Positions 1-8,334 of a DNA stretch of 64,000 nucleotides are shown piece by piece. Within the stretch, counting starts at the first letter, position 1. Every line of letters begins with the position of its first letter. A model generated the notes under the pieces. The model was not told where the DNA came from. It ran no database searches and saw nothing but the letters and a program-made list of their open reading frames with translations. The stretch is from positions 106,382 through 170,381 of the forward strand of contig KZ478061.1 in assembly GCA_002837195.1 (NCBI GenBank). The letters are read 5' to 3'. Position numbers and translations under genes: made by a program. This DNA is from Enterobacterales bacterium CwR94. GTDB lineage: Bacteria > Pseudomonadota > Gammaproteobacteria > Enterobacterales > Enterobacteriaceae.

Positions 1-135
1 CATAAATTTCAGGCACAAAAAAACCGCCATTGGCGGTTGTAAATTCTAATACTGTACTGATTTTATTATATTAATTCAGTGGTGCCCAGAGCGGGACTTG
101 AACCCGCACAGCCATAAGCCGAGGGATTTTAAATC
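1..135. repeat. Left 135-bp direct repeat (attL-like) of prophage remnant
   Basis: Identical base for base to 4108-4242. It carries the last 56 nt of tRNA-Leu(UAA) (80-135, minus sense), the stretch downstream of it and a copy of the tRNA terminator (17-38). Identity stops at 135, inside the anticodon stem. The repeat may extend left beyond the window. The layout is that left by a tyrosine-recombinase element in a tRNA 3' end. Confidence 0.92.
80..135 (-). pseudogene. tRNA-Leu(UAA) 3' fragment
   Basis: This is the 3' part of tRNA-Leu, from the anticodon loop to the CCA end, identical to the matching part of the intact gene at 4187-4272. The 5' part is missing: the sequence to the right (136 onward) is unrelated element DNA. 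It cannot make a tRNA and marks the far junction of the element. Confidence 0.9.
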
Positions 136-175
136 GCGCGCTTTCTTAAGTGATATCAGTTAGATAGCGCGATTT
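131..175. repeat. Inverted repeat at left element junction
   Basis: AAATCGCGC (131-139) and GCGCGATTT (167-175) form a 9-bp perfect inverted repeat, with further T residues after the right arm. One arm begins inside the tRNA fragment and the other lies in element DNA. It could be a terminator hairpin or part of a recombination site; the sequence does not decide. Confidence 0.5.
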
Positions 176-275
176 TTCATAACATTAATGAATAACACCG
201 TCTTTATCATTCAGTTACTTACATTAAGTTAATTGCCAATATTACGTATTTATTGACCATAACCTCGATCCCGTT

Positions 276-295
276 TACTGTATATACACCCAGCA
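276..295 (+). promoter_or_regulatory. LexA (SOS) box of the prophage cassette
   Basis: TACTGTATATACACCCAGCA contains the CTG-N10-CAG core and a perfect left half of the enterobacterial LexA consensus. It lies 14 bp upstream of the ATG at 310. The next complete gene downstream is DinI-like, which fits SOS control. Confidence 0.75.
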
Positions 296-309
296 AAAAG
301 GATTGTTTT

Positions 310-579
310 ATGGCTACCGCAAAAGAATCGAATGCAGGCGCGATGCCCGAGTTGAGTGATTTTGCTATCAGTTACTGTGCTCGTACTTAACATGTTCTGT
401 TACACGCCCAATTCACAGACACTATGGCTTCTGTCCCATCATGGCCATCGGTGGAATTTCCAGATCAAACGATCTGCTTATCCCGTAGGCAAGCTCAAAA
501 TCTCATGCGTGAACTAAAGAAAACCGTCGATTACATAGATGCTGGCATTGAGCATCCTTCCATAAAATTCATTGACTGA
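310..579 (+). pseudogene. Small phage SOS gene interrupted by in-frame stop
   Basis: An ATG at 310 is preceded by a good ribosome binding site (AAGGA, about 8 nt upstream) and by the LexA box. The frame runs 26 codons, meets TAA at 388-390, and continues open in the same frame to TGA at 577-579, giving about 89 sense codons in total. An ATG at 424 could restart translation of a 51-residue product. The frame ends 10 nt before the DinI-like gene, so both were probably one operon. I do not recognise the product. Its place in an SOS-controlled phage operon next to a dinI-like gene recalls the tum region of phage 186, but I cannot claim homology. The internal stop may be a true nonsense mutation or a sequencing error. 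Confidence 0.55.
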
Positions 580-589
580 TGGGTGTGTT

Positions 590-856
590 ATGTTCGTTGA
601 ATTGGTTTATGACAAGCGTAATGTTGAAGGGCTCGAAGGGGCCAGAGAGATTATCCTGGCAGAACTGACGAAGCGAGTGCACCAGATTTTCCCTGATGCC
701 GAAGTGAGAGTGAAGCCGATGCAGGCGAATAGTTTGAATAGCGATGCCAGTAAAAGCGCTCGGGAAAAACTCAATCGCATGCTAGAGGATATGTTTGAAG
801 ATGCCGATATGTGGCTGGTTTCTGAATTCCCATCGGTTCGCCAGGTTGGTCTGTGA
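590..856 (+). CDS. DinI-like family protein (prophage)
   Basis: The 88-residue product has the DinI-family layout: a short N-terminal beta strand (MFVELVYDKR), a helix, the FPDAEVRVK strand and the C-terminal acidic helix ending MFEDADMWLVSEF, which matches the DADDWFVSE-type ending of E. coli DinI. E. coli DinI (81 aa) binds RecA filaments and tunes the SOS response; phage copies are common. The ATG at 590 is chosen because the family pattern begins there; an in-frame ATG at 572 would add six residues. It follows an SOS-box-driven small gene by 10 nt, so it is likely LexA controlled. It appears intact although the prophage is decayed. Confidence 0.85.
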   Translation: MFVELVYDKRNVEGLEGAREIILAELTKRVHQIFPDAEVRVKPMQANSLNSDASKSAREKLNRMLEDMFEDADMWLVSEFPSVRQVGL

Positions 857-918
857 AATGGACTGGCGGATAGCTAAACGCCGTCCGCCCCAGCCGGCTT
901 AATAAGCTGTGAGAATTA

Positions 919-2853
919 TTACTCTTTCAGCAATTTATAAATATCATATTTCCGTCCTAAATAACTACTCCCCTCATAGGGTAAGTGGCCTTTGTCCCTG
1001 TAAAAGAACACGCCATTCTCGGAAGCCTTACACCTGCCATTTTTACAGGTAAGATCGGATAACCATATAACTTTTGTTGTTTTAGATATATCCCTTAGTA
1101 CATTATAGAGCTTTACCTGCACCTCCGGCATATTATCAAAATTAAAATCACAGCGTTCCAGGCTCATCCCCAACAAAGACGACTTCATTAAGCAGAATCC
1201 GACATCATTAAGTTCATATTTAATCGGTGGTGCGATAACGACTGGAATTTTTCCAAGTGATTTTATTTTATCAATTGTGTTTTTAAAGGATTGAATGAAA
1301 ACGTCTGCCCCACGATTTATAATCGTTCCATTACGCAAAACAATTGCTCCGTTATCACCAAATCGTTCGAAAGGAGAAGCCAGGACAACATACTTGATGG
1401 ATGGCATTGTCTTTAAAAGATCAAGAGTTCGGTCATTTGCTTCAATACAATCTCTTGTACCATATATAGCATTTGCATAAGAAACACCGATAACAGGAGC
1501 GCACTGCGATATTGTTGCTTGAATCATTCTGATCTCAGGGTTTGAGGCAGTAAACATTCCAGCCAAATGCATCGCATAGGAATCTCCCCATAACAAAACC
1601 TCTGGTTCGTCACTGGTCATACAATTTTTTGAATAAAAAAACTTTTTCTCACATTGCTCTGCAAGGCCATAATTACCACGCAATCTGTATACGAGTTTAT
1701 CATACATCGGATTGTCGTTGAATCTACTCAGATAGCCAGTTGAACTTCCAATCATACCGAGCAGAAGAAAGAATACGCTACCAGCAAGTGAGAATTTAAA
1801 TATCGTTTTACGAGAAAAATTCCCTTTAGTTCTAAATGGAGTTTCTACGTACTTCCAAGTAAGCCATGCTAAAGGGATTGTCGCAAATGAAATTATCCAC
1901 ATAAGCGACGCCGGCGGCTCAATTACAAATTTATGTCTTGCAAATGACATCAACGGCTGGTGCCAAAGGTACATGCTATAGCTTATAGTTCCAATAAAAA
2001 CTACCGGCTTAAGCGATAGTAAGCGCTCTGTTACATTATTCCCATTACTAAACACAATAATTAAAAACGCACCAAGAGTCGGAATTAAAGCATATCGACC
2101 AGGGAAAGGCGTGGTTTTATTTAAATACACACATGAGAAAAGTATTAATATCAACCCGAAAAAACTTAATAAATTAGAGATGAGTTTATTTTTATGATAC
2201 TTCGAATTTGATCTTAGATAAAAAGCAGCAAACACTCCAATCAACAACTCCCAACTGCGAGTAGTTAAACTGTAGAAATTTAAAATCGGATCAATTATCG
2301 CCCCCCGATCAGACCATGCCAGACTAGATATAAATATCATAAAGAGTAAAGCATACATTACGCGCTTACCTGTTCCCCACAAAACCAAAAGAATCAAAGG
2401 AAATAACAGGTAAAATTGCTCTTCAACAGCCAAACTCCATGTATGAAGAAGTGGTTTTAATTCAACGTTAGGTGAGAAATATCCTGTTTCAAATGCAAAG
2501 AAATAATTAGAGATAAAGAAGCATACCGAAACAATACTCTTCCAGAAACTCTTTATATCTTCAGGTAGAAGGTAGTTGTAAGCAAATGGAATGCATACCA
2601 GCATAACTAAAAATAGAGCAGGTAGAATCCTTCTTGCTCGCCTCTCATAAAAACCAACGATACTGAATGTCCCTTCAGCCATTTCGTTAATAAGTATGGT
2701 TGATATTAAATAACCACTTATTACAAAAAAAACGTCTACGCCAATAAATCCACCGGGAATCCAGGAAACCCCCGCATGGTATAAAATCACTGGCACGACC
2801 GCCAGAGCCCTTAACCCATCAATTTCAGGACGATAACGCAATTTATTCTCCAC
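919..2853 (-). CDS. OafA-type acyltransferase with SGNH domain
   Basis: The 644-residue product has an N-terminal acyltransferase-3 membrane domain (about residues 5-370, roughly ten membrane segments) with the family signatures YRPEIDGLRALAV, GGFIGVDVFFVISGYLI, ERRARRILPAL and SLAVEEQFYLLFP. The C-terminal part (about 385-644) is an SGNH-hydrolase-like domain with a GDS motif (LLWGDSYAMHL) and a late D-K-G-H. Such proteins O-acetylate lipopolysaccharide O-antigen or other surface glycans; the real substrate is unknown. Translation probably starts at GTG 2853. The gene is clearly AT-richer than the chromosomal genes to the right. It lies after the tail-fibre genes in a prophage remnant, the usual place of a lysogenic-conversion cargo gene. 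No truncation is visible. Confidence 0.88.
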   Translation of the reverse strand: MENKLRYRPEIDGLRALAVVPVILYHAGVSWIPGGFIGVDVFFVISGYLISTILINEMAEGTFSIVGFYERRARRILPALFLVMLVCIPFAYNYLLPEDIKSFWKSIVSVCFFISNYFFAFETGYFSPNVELKPLLHTWSLAVEEQFYLLFPLILLVLWGTGKRVMYALLFMIFISSLAWSDRGAIIDPILNFYSLTTRSWELLIGVFAAFYLRSNSKYHKNKLISNLLSFFGLILILFSCVYLNKTTPFPGRYALIPTLGAFLIIVFSNGNNVTERLLSLKPVVFIGTISYSMYLWHQPLMSFARHKFVIEPPASLMWIISFATIPLAWLTWKYVETPFRTKGNFSRKTIFKFSLAGSVFFLLLGMIGSSTGYLSRFNDNPMYDKLVYRLRGNYGLAEQCEKKFFYSKNCMTSDEPEVLLWGDSYAMHLAGMFTASNPEIRMIQATISQCAPVIGVSYANAIYGTRDCIEANDRTLDLLKTMPSIKYVVLASPFERFGDNGAIVLRNGTIINRGADVFIQSFKNTIDKIKSLGKIPVVIAPPIKYELNDVGFCLMKSSLLGMSLERCDFNFDNMPEVQVKLYNVLRDISKTTKVIWLSDLTCKNGRCKASENGVFFYRDKGHLPYEGSSYLGRKYDIYKLLKE

Positions 2854-2934
2854 ACTTACGACTCAAAATTTTTCTTTGTAGTTCGGAGTGTGGAGTATAA
2901 AGTATTGAAATGGATATTCAACCGCTCTTAGCTT

Positions 2935-3114
2935 TTACTTCTCCTTAGAATCAATAAGAATTGGCTGCATTTGGTCATTAACGCTAAGAACTTTTCCGTC
3001 AGGTATCTTTGAATCTACAAAAAACCAGTTGTCATCGGGTAATTCTGTGGTTCCTTCCAGATTATGGATGCCCGGTATGGCTTCAGTGAGCGTGATTGGA
3101 TCAAAATGCCGCAT
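2935..3114 (-). CDS. Small phage tail-fibre-associated protein
   Basis: A 59-residue product (starting MRHFDPITLTEAIPGIHNLE) with a strong GGAGGG ribosome binding site 7 nt upstream of the ATG at 3114. It overlaps the end of the tail fibre gene by 14 nt, so the two are translationally coupled. Small proteins in this place often help tail-fibre assembly. I do not recognise the family well enough to name it. Confidence 0.65.
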   Translation of the reverse strand: MRHFDPITLTEAIPGIHNLEGTTELPDDNWFFVDSKIPDGKVLSVNDQMQPILIDSKEK

Positions 3115-3703
3115 AGATAACCCTCCAGGAGAAACCACTGCCAGTCGGCCCAACAGTATTAACCGTTTTTGATTGAAACTTTGTTGACGTAATCGTAGTA
3201 GACATGACAATTGTAGTTGTAGGAGTCGTTGGCGTTGCCGATGTGAACTGGCTTACCGATATTCCCATTTCCGTAGGGGAGGCTGGCAATGCAATTGGGT
3301 AGTTTACCGTTGCAATCCCATCACTTCCTGGCGCTGCAGCAAGGCCCCACATTTCGATGCTACCATCCGAATACTGTCGCCACTTACCGTTAGCATTTGA
3401 GCCCTGAGCCACAATCGTAATTTTTGTGTCAAGGCTAAGATTCTTGATAAGTGCATTCGTGAACTTCGTCACTAGTCCGTTAACGTCAGCATTATCCAGA
3501 GCATCCACGCCAGAGTTCGCAATAAATTGTCCTACTAGCGCGGCAATCGTGGTTGCCTGGCGAATAGCTTTGTTCATCTGTGCTGATCTTGCTGGCCCAC
3601 TAATAAAGCCGGACAAAAGTGCCGGGAATGCTTCCCAGTCAGCCTGTGACATTACGTTAGCATTTGGATCAATCGCGAACGCTTTGAAGTTATTTGTTGC
3701 CAT
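3101..3703 (-). CDS. Phage tail fibre protein
   Basis: A 200-residue protein beginning MATNNFKAFAIDPNANVMSQ. Its N-terminal part (about 1-90, NVMSQADWEAFPALLSGF and the Q-A-T-I-A-A helix) resembles tail-fibre proteins of enterobacterial prophages. The C-terminal half is rich in Thr, Ser and Gly and ends GSGFSWRVIYAAF, fitting a beta-structured receptor-binding tip. The ATG at 3703 is preferred over ATG 3721: a GGGGAG site lies 10 nt upstream, and it overlaps the stop of the upstream gene in a TAATG arrangement. The protein looks complete but short, so it may be a late, small fibre gene or one already shortened. Confidence 0.75.
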   Translation of the reverse strand: MATNNFKAFAIDPNANVMSQADWEAFPALLSGFISGPARSAQMNKAIRQATTIAALVGQFIANSGVDALDNADVNGLVTKFTNALIKNLSLDTKITIVAQGSNANGKWRQYSDGSIEMWGLAAAPGSDGIATVNYPIALPASPTEMGISVSQFTSATPTTPTTTIVMSTTITSTKFQSKTVNTVGPTGSGFSWRVIYAAF

Positions 3704-3820
3704 TAAAGTTTTACTCCCCATGCTCCAACATCGAACCCGCCGATGTATTCGTTATCCATATCAAACCCAAAAAATTTAGTGCCTTCAGACGGTGTTTCTA
3801 CCGAAGGCGTCTCTACATCA
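3703..3820 (-). pseudogene. Phage tail gene, 3' end only
   Basis: About 38 C-terminal codons remain (VETPSEGTKFFGFDMDNEYI and then GGFDVGAWGVKL). They end in a TAA that overlaps the ATG of the tail fibre gene. Upstream of about 3820 the frame continues only as antisense to the integrase fragment, so the rest of the gene was lost at a deletion junction. Position and coupling suggest a tail or baseplate protein; the family cannot be named from the remnant. Confidence 0.55.
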
Positions 3821-4083
3821 CCGGCCCATACGCCAGCTGCTTTAGCCGCGACGGATTTAACAGCCGTTGGATGAAATGCAAAACAGAAGCGAAAAGCCGG
3901 TACCCTACTCTCGATTTTGATTTCACTTTCCACGATTTAAAAGCGAAAGGCATTTCAGATCTGGAAGGTAACTTGTATGAGAAACAGGCAATTTCAGGCC
4001 ATAAGAACGTTGAGCAAACCGCAAGGTACAACAGGAAAATAGCAGTAGTTCCCGTTGTCGGCGGGCAAAAAACGTTCAAATGA
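3820..4083 (+). pseudogene. Phage tyrosine integrase, C-terminal fragment
   Basis: The last 85-90 codons of a tyrosine recombinase: a SRDGFNSRW stretch, the FTFHDLKAKGISD box (normally H-x-L-R), the second catalytic His in AISGHK, and the tyrosine in QTARYNRK. Full integrases of this group have about 330-400 residues, so three quarters are missing. It reads toward the intact tRNA-Leu and stops 25 bp before the right repeat, the expected place for the integrase of an element inserted there. The 5' edge is approximate. It meets the truncated tail gene head to tail, which marks one large deletion of the phage interior. Confidence 0.82.
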
Positions 4084-4108
4084 TGTTAGGAAAGCATGTT
4101 AGGAAAGC
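4083..4108. repeat. 13-bp tandem direct repeat beside attR
   Basis: ATGTTAGGAAAGC occurs twice in immediate succession (4083-4095 and 4096-4108), between the integrase stop and the right 135-bp repeat. Tandem short repeats beside an attachment core can be integrase arm-type sites; this is inference from position. Confidence 0.75.
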
Positions 4109-4242
4109 ATAAATTTCAGGCACAAAAAAACCGCCATTGGCGGTTGTAAATTCTAATACTGTACTGATTTTATTATATTAATTCAGTGGTGCCCAGAGCG
4201 GGACTTGAACCCGCACAGCCATAAGCCGAGGGATTTTAAATC
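4108..4242. repeat. Right 135-bp direct repeat (attR-like)
   Basis: Identical to 1-135. It covers the 3' 56 nt of the intact tRNA-Leu, its downstream region and its terminator. After insertion the tRNA was rebuilt, with its 3' end and terminator supplied by the element copy. 135 bp is long for a recombination core, so the element carried more than the minimal tRNA end. Confidence 0.92.
4124..4145 (-). terminator. Terminator of the glyW-cysT-leuZ run
   Basis: On the minus strand AACCGCC-AAT-GGCGGTT is followed by a run of T (read from the A tract ending at 4130). It lies 42 nt beyond the tRNA-Leu 3' end. A second copy is in the left repeat (17-38). Confidence 0.85.
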
Positions 4243-4272
4243 CCTTGTGTCTACCGATTTCACCATCTGGGC
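4187..4272 (-). tRNA. leuZ: tRNA-Leu(UAA)
   Basis: The 86-nt gene begins GCCCAGATGGTGAAATCGG, has the anticodon stem-loop GGGATTTAAAATCCC (anticodon TAA), a class II variable arm, the TTCAAGTCC T-arm and an encoded CCA. It is the last of three tRNA genes downstream of pgsA, as in E. coli. Its 3' end served as the prophage insertion site. Confidence 0.97.
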
Positions 4273-4277
4273 AAATT

Positions 4278-4351
4278 TGGAGGCGCGTCCCGGAGTCGAA
4301 CCGAGGTAGGCGGATTTGCAATCCGCTGCATGGCCACTCTGCCAACGCGCC
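4278..4351 (-). tRNA. cysT: tRNA-Cys(GCA)
   Basis: The 74-nt gene begins GGCGCGTTGGCAGAGTGGCC, carries anticodon GCA in GGATTGCAAATCC, a TTCGACTCC T-arm and encoded CCA. It is the middle gene of the glyW-cysT-leuZ run, 5 bp from leuZ. Confidence 0.97.
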
Positions 4352-4389
4352 TTATCTGCATTTGGTAGCCTGTGGCTACCTTTTTAATT

Positions 4390-4465
<76 letters not shown>

Positions 4466-4623
4466 TTCGGTAAATCGTTGCCAATGAGGCGAACTTACTG
4501 ATTTACATTGTCTTCTGGCGACTGTGCCGCCGTTCGATGCGATGCATTCTACTGACATCGCGCACTGAGTCAATAAAATTATCCGCGCAGTTTGACTGTT
4601 TGCTGTTTTTTGAATCGCATCGA

Positions 4624-5172
4624 TCACGGTTCGAGCAAATCGTTGCGCGCCGCGCTCAAATATTGAAACATTGACCAGAATGTTAGCACTGCAGCAATGT
4701 ACAAAGCGACGACGCCCACGGCTTCCACCCACTCGACAGGACGCCATAACAGAGCGACCAGTGAGAGCATCTGCGCCGTGGTTTTGACTTTGCCAATCCA
4801 CGAAACCGCCACGCTATTGCGTTTACCAATTTCAGCCATCCACTCACGCAGCGCTGAAATGATAATTTCTCGCGCAATCATGGTCGCCGCTGGCAGCGTT
4901 ATCCACCAGGCATGGAAGTACTCCGCCACCAGCAAAAGCGCAATCGCCACCATCACTTTGTCTGCCACCGGGTCAAGAAAAGCGCCAAAACGGGTGGTTT
5001 GCTTTAAGCGACGCGCCAGATAGCCATCAAACCAGTCGGTGATTGCTGCGATGACAAAAATCAGTGCACAAGCAAACGGTGCCCAATGAAACGGCAAATA
5101 GAACGCCAGGACAAAGAAGGGGATCATAGCAACACGAAACAGGGTGAGACACGTTGGGATATTAAATTGCAT
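4624..5172 (-). CDS. pgsA: Phosphatidylglycerophosphate synthase
   Basis: The 182-residue inner-membrane enzyme joins CDP-diacylglycerol and glycerol-3-phosphate to make phosphatidylglycerophosphate, the committed step to phosphatidylglycerol and cardiolipin. The CDP-alcohol phosphotransferase motif is complete: D46, D49-G50, A53-R54, G63, D67 and D71. Several hydrophobic segments span the rest. The length equals that of the E. coli enzyme. It follows uvrC on the same strand with a 71-bp gap and precedes glyW, the classic uvrY-uvrC-pgsA-tRNA arrangement. Confidence 0.97.
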   Translation of the reverse strand: MQFNIPTCLTLFRVAMIPFFVLAFYLPFHWAPFACALIFVIAAITDWFDGYLARRLKQTTRFGAFLDPVADKVMVAIALLLVAEYFHAWWITLPAATMIAREIIISALREWMAEIGKRNSVAVSWIGKVKTTAQMLSLVALLWRPVEWVEAVGVVALYIAAVLTFWSMFQYLSAARNDLLEP

Positions 5173-5243
5173 ATGTCTGGCTAACTTGTTGACCGGGGTG
5201 AGTTTGTCCGTATGTTCCTATAAAGCCTGAGGCGATTCAATGT

Positions 5244-7076
5244 TTAGTGTTTCAGCGCGTAGAATATTTTTTCGGCTAAAGCATGAGAAACACCGGGAAC
5301 GCGGGCAATCTCTTCTATAGAAGCGTTCATTAAAGGCTGTAACCCTCCCATGTATTTCAACAACATCTGACGACGTTTAGGACCAATGCCTTCGATACTT
5401 TCCAGTGCGCTGGTATTTTTCACTTTCGCGCGTTTAGCACGGTGTCCGGCTATCGCATGGTTATGTGCATCATCACGGATATGTTGAATGACATGTAATG
5501 CCGGTGAATCAGAAGGCAGCGCGAACCCCTCCCCTTCCGGTTCAAGAAACAGTGTTTCCAGCCCGGCCTTACGGTCGGTGCCTTTAGCAATACCCAGCAG
5601 TAAGGGATGGGCTTTGTCCCAGTTGACATCTAACTCAGAAAACACCTGTTTTGCCTGCGATAACTGCCCCTTTCCGCCATCGATAAGCACTAAATCGGGA
5701 ACTTTGCTTTCCTCCAGTGCTTTACCATAACGACGACGTAACACCTGATTCATTGCGGCATAATCATCGCCGGGTGTTATACCGCTAATGTTGTAGCGGC
5801 GATACTCCGCGCGCAGTGGCCCATTACTGTCAAAAACAACGCAGGAGGCGATGGTTTGTTCTCCCATCGTATGGCTGATATCAAAACACTCCATCCGTTT
5901 GATACCGGGCAGTGAGAGCGCCTCAGCAAGCGCGGTAAGGCGCTGATGGATGGTTGACTGCTGAGATAGTTTGGTTACCAGCGCGGTTGCTGCATTGGTA
6001 CGCGCAAGTTTCAGATATCGAGCACGGTCGCCACGCGGTTTGCTTTGAATATTCACACGCCGTCCAGCCAATGCTGACAGGGAGTCCGCCAGCAATGTTT
6101 TTTCTGGCAACGTGAAATCCAACAAAATTTCTGCGGGTAGCGTGCGCGCTTCACTGCCCTGGAGGTAAAACTGCCCCACGAAGGTTTGCACAACCTCCGC
6201 CAGTTCCGTTCCCGCAGGCACTTTTGGGAAATAACTCCGGCTTCCCAACACTTTACCTTGTCGAATAAAGAGCACATGCAGGCACGCGATACCCGCATCA
6301 AAACTGACGCCAATGACATCAAGGTCATCGCCAGTATTAGAAACAAACTGCCGCTCAGTGACGCGCCTCACGGCCTGAATCTGATCGCGTAGTCTCGCGG
6401 CGTCCTCAAAATTCAACGCCTGACTCGCCGCCTCCATTCGGCTCACCAGTTGTGAGATGACCTGATCGTCTTTTCCTGCCAGAAATAAACGCACGTATTG
6501 CGTTTGCTGCGCATACTCCTCTTCGCTAACCAGTCCACTTACGCAAGGGCCCAGACAACGGCCTATCTGATATTGCAGGCACGGGCGAGAACGGTTGCGA
6601 TATACGCTGTTTTCACACTGACGGATAGGAAAGGTTTTCTGTAACAACGCCAGCGTTTCGCGCACCGCATAGCCATTCGGGAATGGACCAAAATACTCCC
6701 CTTTTGCATGCTTTGCGCCGCGGTGCATGGCGAGCCTCGGGTGCTGGTCACCGCTCAGGAAAATATAAGGATAGGATTTATCGTCACGCAGCAGCACGTT
6801 ATAGCGTGGTTGATAGAGCTTAATGTAATTGTGCTCAAGCAACAGCGCTTCTGTTTCTGTGTGCGTCACCGTCACATCGATATGTTGGATAGCCGCCACC
6901 AGCGCTTCCGTTTTACGGCTGTGCAAATTGCCGCGGAAATAGCTGGTAAGACGTTTTTTGAGATCTTTCGCTTTGCCAACGTAGATAACCGTATTGCCAG
7001 CATCATACATACGGTAGACGCCGGGCTGACTGGTAACGGTTTTTAGAAAAGAGGAGGCATCAAAGACTTCATTCAC
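5244..7076 (-). CDS. uvrC: UvrABC excision nuclease subunit C
   Basis: UvrC makes both incisions around a DNA lesion in nucleotide excision repair, after UvrA/UvrB loading. The 610-residue protein has an N-terminal GIY-YIG nuclease ([20 protein letters not shown]), a conserved Cys cluster near 150, a UvrBC interaction segment ([11 protein letters not shown], about 200-215), the RNase H-like C-terminal nuclease and a helix-hairpin-helix tail ([16 protein letters not shown]). The length equals that of E. coli UvrC. Its start overlaps the uvrY stop by 8 nt, so translation of the two is probably coupled. Confidence 0.97.
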   Translation of the reverse strand: MNEVFDASSFLKTVTSQPGVYRMYDAGNTVIYVGKAKDLKKRLTSYFRGNLHSRKTEALVAAIQHIDVTVTHTETEALLLEHNYIKLYQPRYNVLLRDDKSYPYIFLSGDQHPRLAMHRGAKHAKGEYFGPFPNGYAVRETLALLQKTFPIRQCENSVYRNRSRPCLQYQIGRCLGPCVSGLVSEEEYAQQTQYVRLFLAGKDDQVISQLVSRMEAASQALNFEDAARLRDQIQAVRRVTERQFVSNTGDDLDVIGVSFDAGIACLHVLFIRQGKVLGSRSYFPKVPAGTELAEVVQTFVGQFYLQGSEARTLPAEILLDFTLPEKTLLADSLSALAGRRVNIQSKPRGDRARYLKLARTNAATALVTKLSQQSTIHQRLTALAEALSLPGIKRMECFDISHTMGEQTIASCVVFDSNGPLRAEYRRYNISGITPGDDYAAMNQVLRRRYGKALEESKVPDLVLIDGGKGQLSQAKQVFSELDVNWDKAHPLLLGIAKGTDRKAGLETLFLEPEGEGFALPSDSPALHVIQHIRDDAHNHAIAGHRAKRAKVKNTSALESIEGIGPKRRQMLLKYMGGLQPLMNASIEEIARVPGVSHALAEKIFYALKH

Positions 7077-7728
7077 TGCTGATCAAAGACTCCGCATTGA
7101 GCAAACCATGGCGTAGCGCCAGATGTGTTAACTCAACATCGCCGCTAATATTCAACTTGCTGAACATGCGATAGCGATAACTGTTAACGGTTTTCGGGCT
7201 GAGGTTCAGTTGTTCAGAAATCTCAGTGACTTTCTGTCCACGCGTGATCATCAACATAATCTGCAGCTCGCGCTCGGATAAGCAGCTAAACGGCGAATCA
7301 GCTTTTTGGGGCTCAATCTGGCTCAATGCCATTTGCTGGGCGATATCAGAAGCTATATAACGTTGGCCAGCATTCACTGCGCGAATCGCGCTAATGACTT
7401 CCTGCGGGGCAGCGCCTTTACTCAGGTAGCCCGCAGCGCCCGCCTGCATCACTTTTGCTGGCAGCGGATTTTCAGTATGTATGGTCAACATAATGATTTT
7501 GATATCGGGATTGTAACGGAGGATCTTGCGCGTTGCCTCAAGACCGCCGATACCGGGCATATTCATGTCCATCAGGATCACGTCAGCGCTGTTCGCACGG
7601 CACCACTTCACCGCGTCTTCTCCGCAACTTGCTTCGCCAGCAACCTGGATGCCTTTTATCTCTTCCAGAATGCGACGGATCCCGGCACGCACCAGCTCAT
7701 GATCATCGACGAGAAGAACAGTAATCAA
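7069..7728 (-). CDS. uvrY: UvrY/SirA response regulator
   Basis: This is the response regulator partner of the sensor kinase BarA; in relatives it activates the CsrB/CsrC small RNAs and so relieves CsrA repression. It has a receiver domain ([12 protein letters not shown] at the start, phospho-acceptor Asp in [10 protein letters not shown], Lys in YLSKGAA) and a LuxR-type helix-turn-helix ([12 protein letters not shown] to [11 protein letters not shown]). I start it at TTG 7728, giving 219 residues, because the family sequence begins M-I-x-V-L-L-V-D-D-H there and GAGAG lies just upstream; an in-frame ATG at 7767 would add 13 unsupported residues. It is the first gene of the uvrY-uvrC-pgsA run. 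Confidence 0.95.
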   Translation of the reverse strand: MITVLLVDDHELVRAGIRRILEEIKGIQVAGEASCGEDAVKWCRANSADVILMDMNMPGIGGLEATRKILRYNPDIKIIMLTIHTENPLPAKVMQAGAAGYLSKGAAPQEVISAIRAVNAGQRYIASDIAQQMALSQIEPQKADSPFSCLSERELQIMLMITRGQKVTEISEQLNLSPKTVNSYRYRMFSKLNISGDVELTHLALRHGLLNAESLISSE

Positions 7729-8037
7729 AACAGCACTCTCCAGCACGCGGCGGTAAATAGAATTCAAGCGCTCATACTACTCTTTTTTTAACCATAACAG
7801 AAATGAAATCCTTTTCAGGATAAACTGTGCAGATGGCTGATTTTTAACATGTAATCAGTTAGCCTACAGCGCAATTACAAATCATTATCGCTCGCATTAA
7901 AGTTTAGTAAAATTTCATCAGATAGCGCTGAATACCTGTTAAAGCCGTTCTACACCGCACACGGAAAGTGTGCACTGTGATACACTTTATTTTTGAATCC
8001 GCGTGACGGATTGTTATCTCAGGATGTTGGAGACACC

Positions 8038-8262
8038 ATGAATAATAGCGATTTTTCGACTAAAGAAGATGTGCAATCTCTGGCCAGCGAAGTGGCTTGC
8101 TTAAAGGCGTTAGTGACTTTGATGCTGAAAAGCATGGGCCAGGCCGATGCTGGGAAAGTGATTATTAAACTGGAAGATTACGTTAATCATTTAAACAACC
8201 CGCAGCAAGCCGAGGTGTTTAGCGAAACCATTAAGCAAATCAAAACCGCGTTTCGCAAATAA
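8038..8262 (+). CDS. yecF: YecF family protein (DUF2594)
   Basis: A 74-residue cytoplasmic protein with the YecF pattern (DFSTKEDVQSLASEVACLKA, then the MGQADAGKV stretch), equal in length to E. coli YecF. Its function is unknown; the sequence is mostly helical. The ATG at 8038 has GGAG 5 nt upstream; an earlier in-frame start at 7993 lacks support. It stands divergent from uvrY, as in E. coli, where yecF lies between uvrY and sdiA. Confidence 0.92.
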   Translation: MNNSDFSTKEDVQSLASEVACLKALVTLMLKSMGQADAGKVIIKLEDYVNHLNNPQQAEVFSETIKQIKTAFRK

Positions 8263-8334
8263 TTGCGTCAGCCCATTGATTTTTCTCTTATATTACGCAA
8301 TTTTATTGTTTTATAGCGTAATAAACAGACAACA

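Noticed and set aside
3426-3779. 117-codon plus-strand frame over the tail fibre gene
   Set aside because: It is antisense to the tail fibre gene, which has a family match, a ribosome site and coupling to its neighbours.
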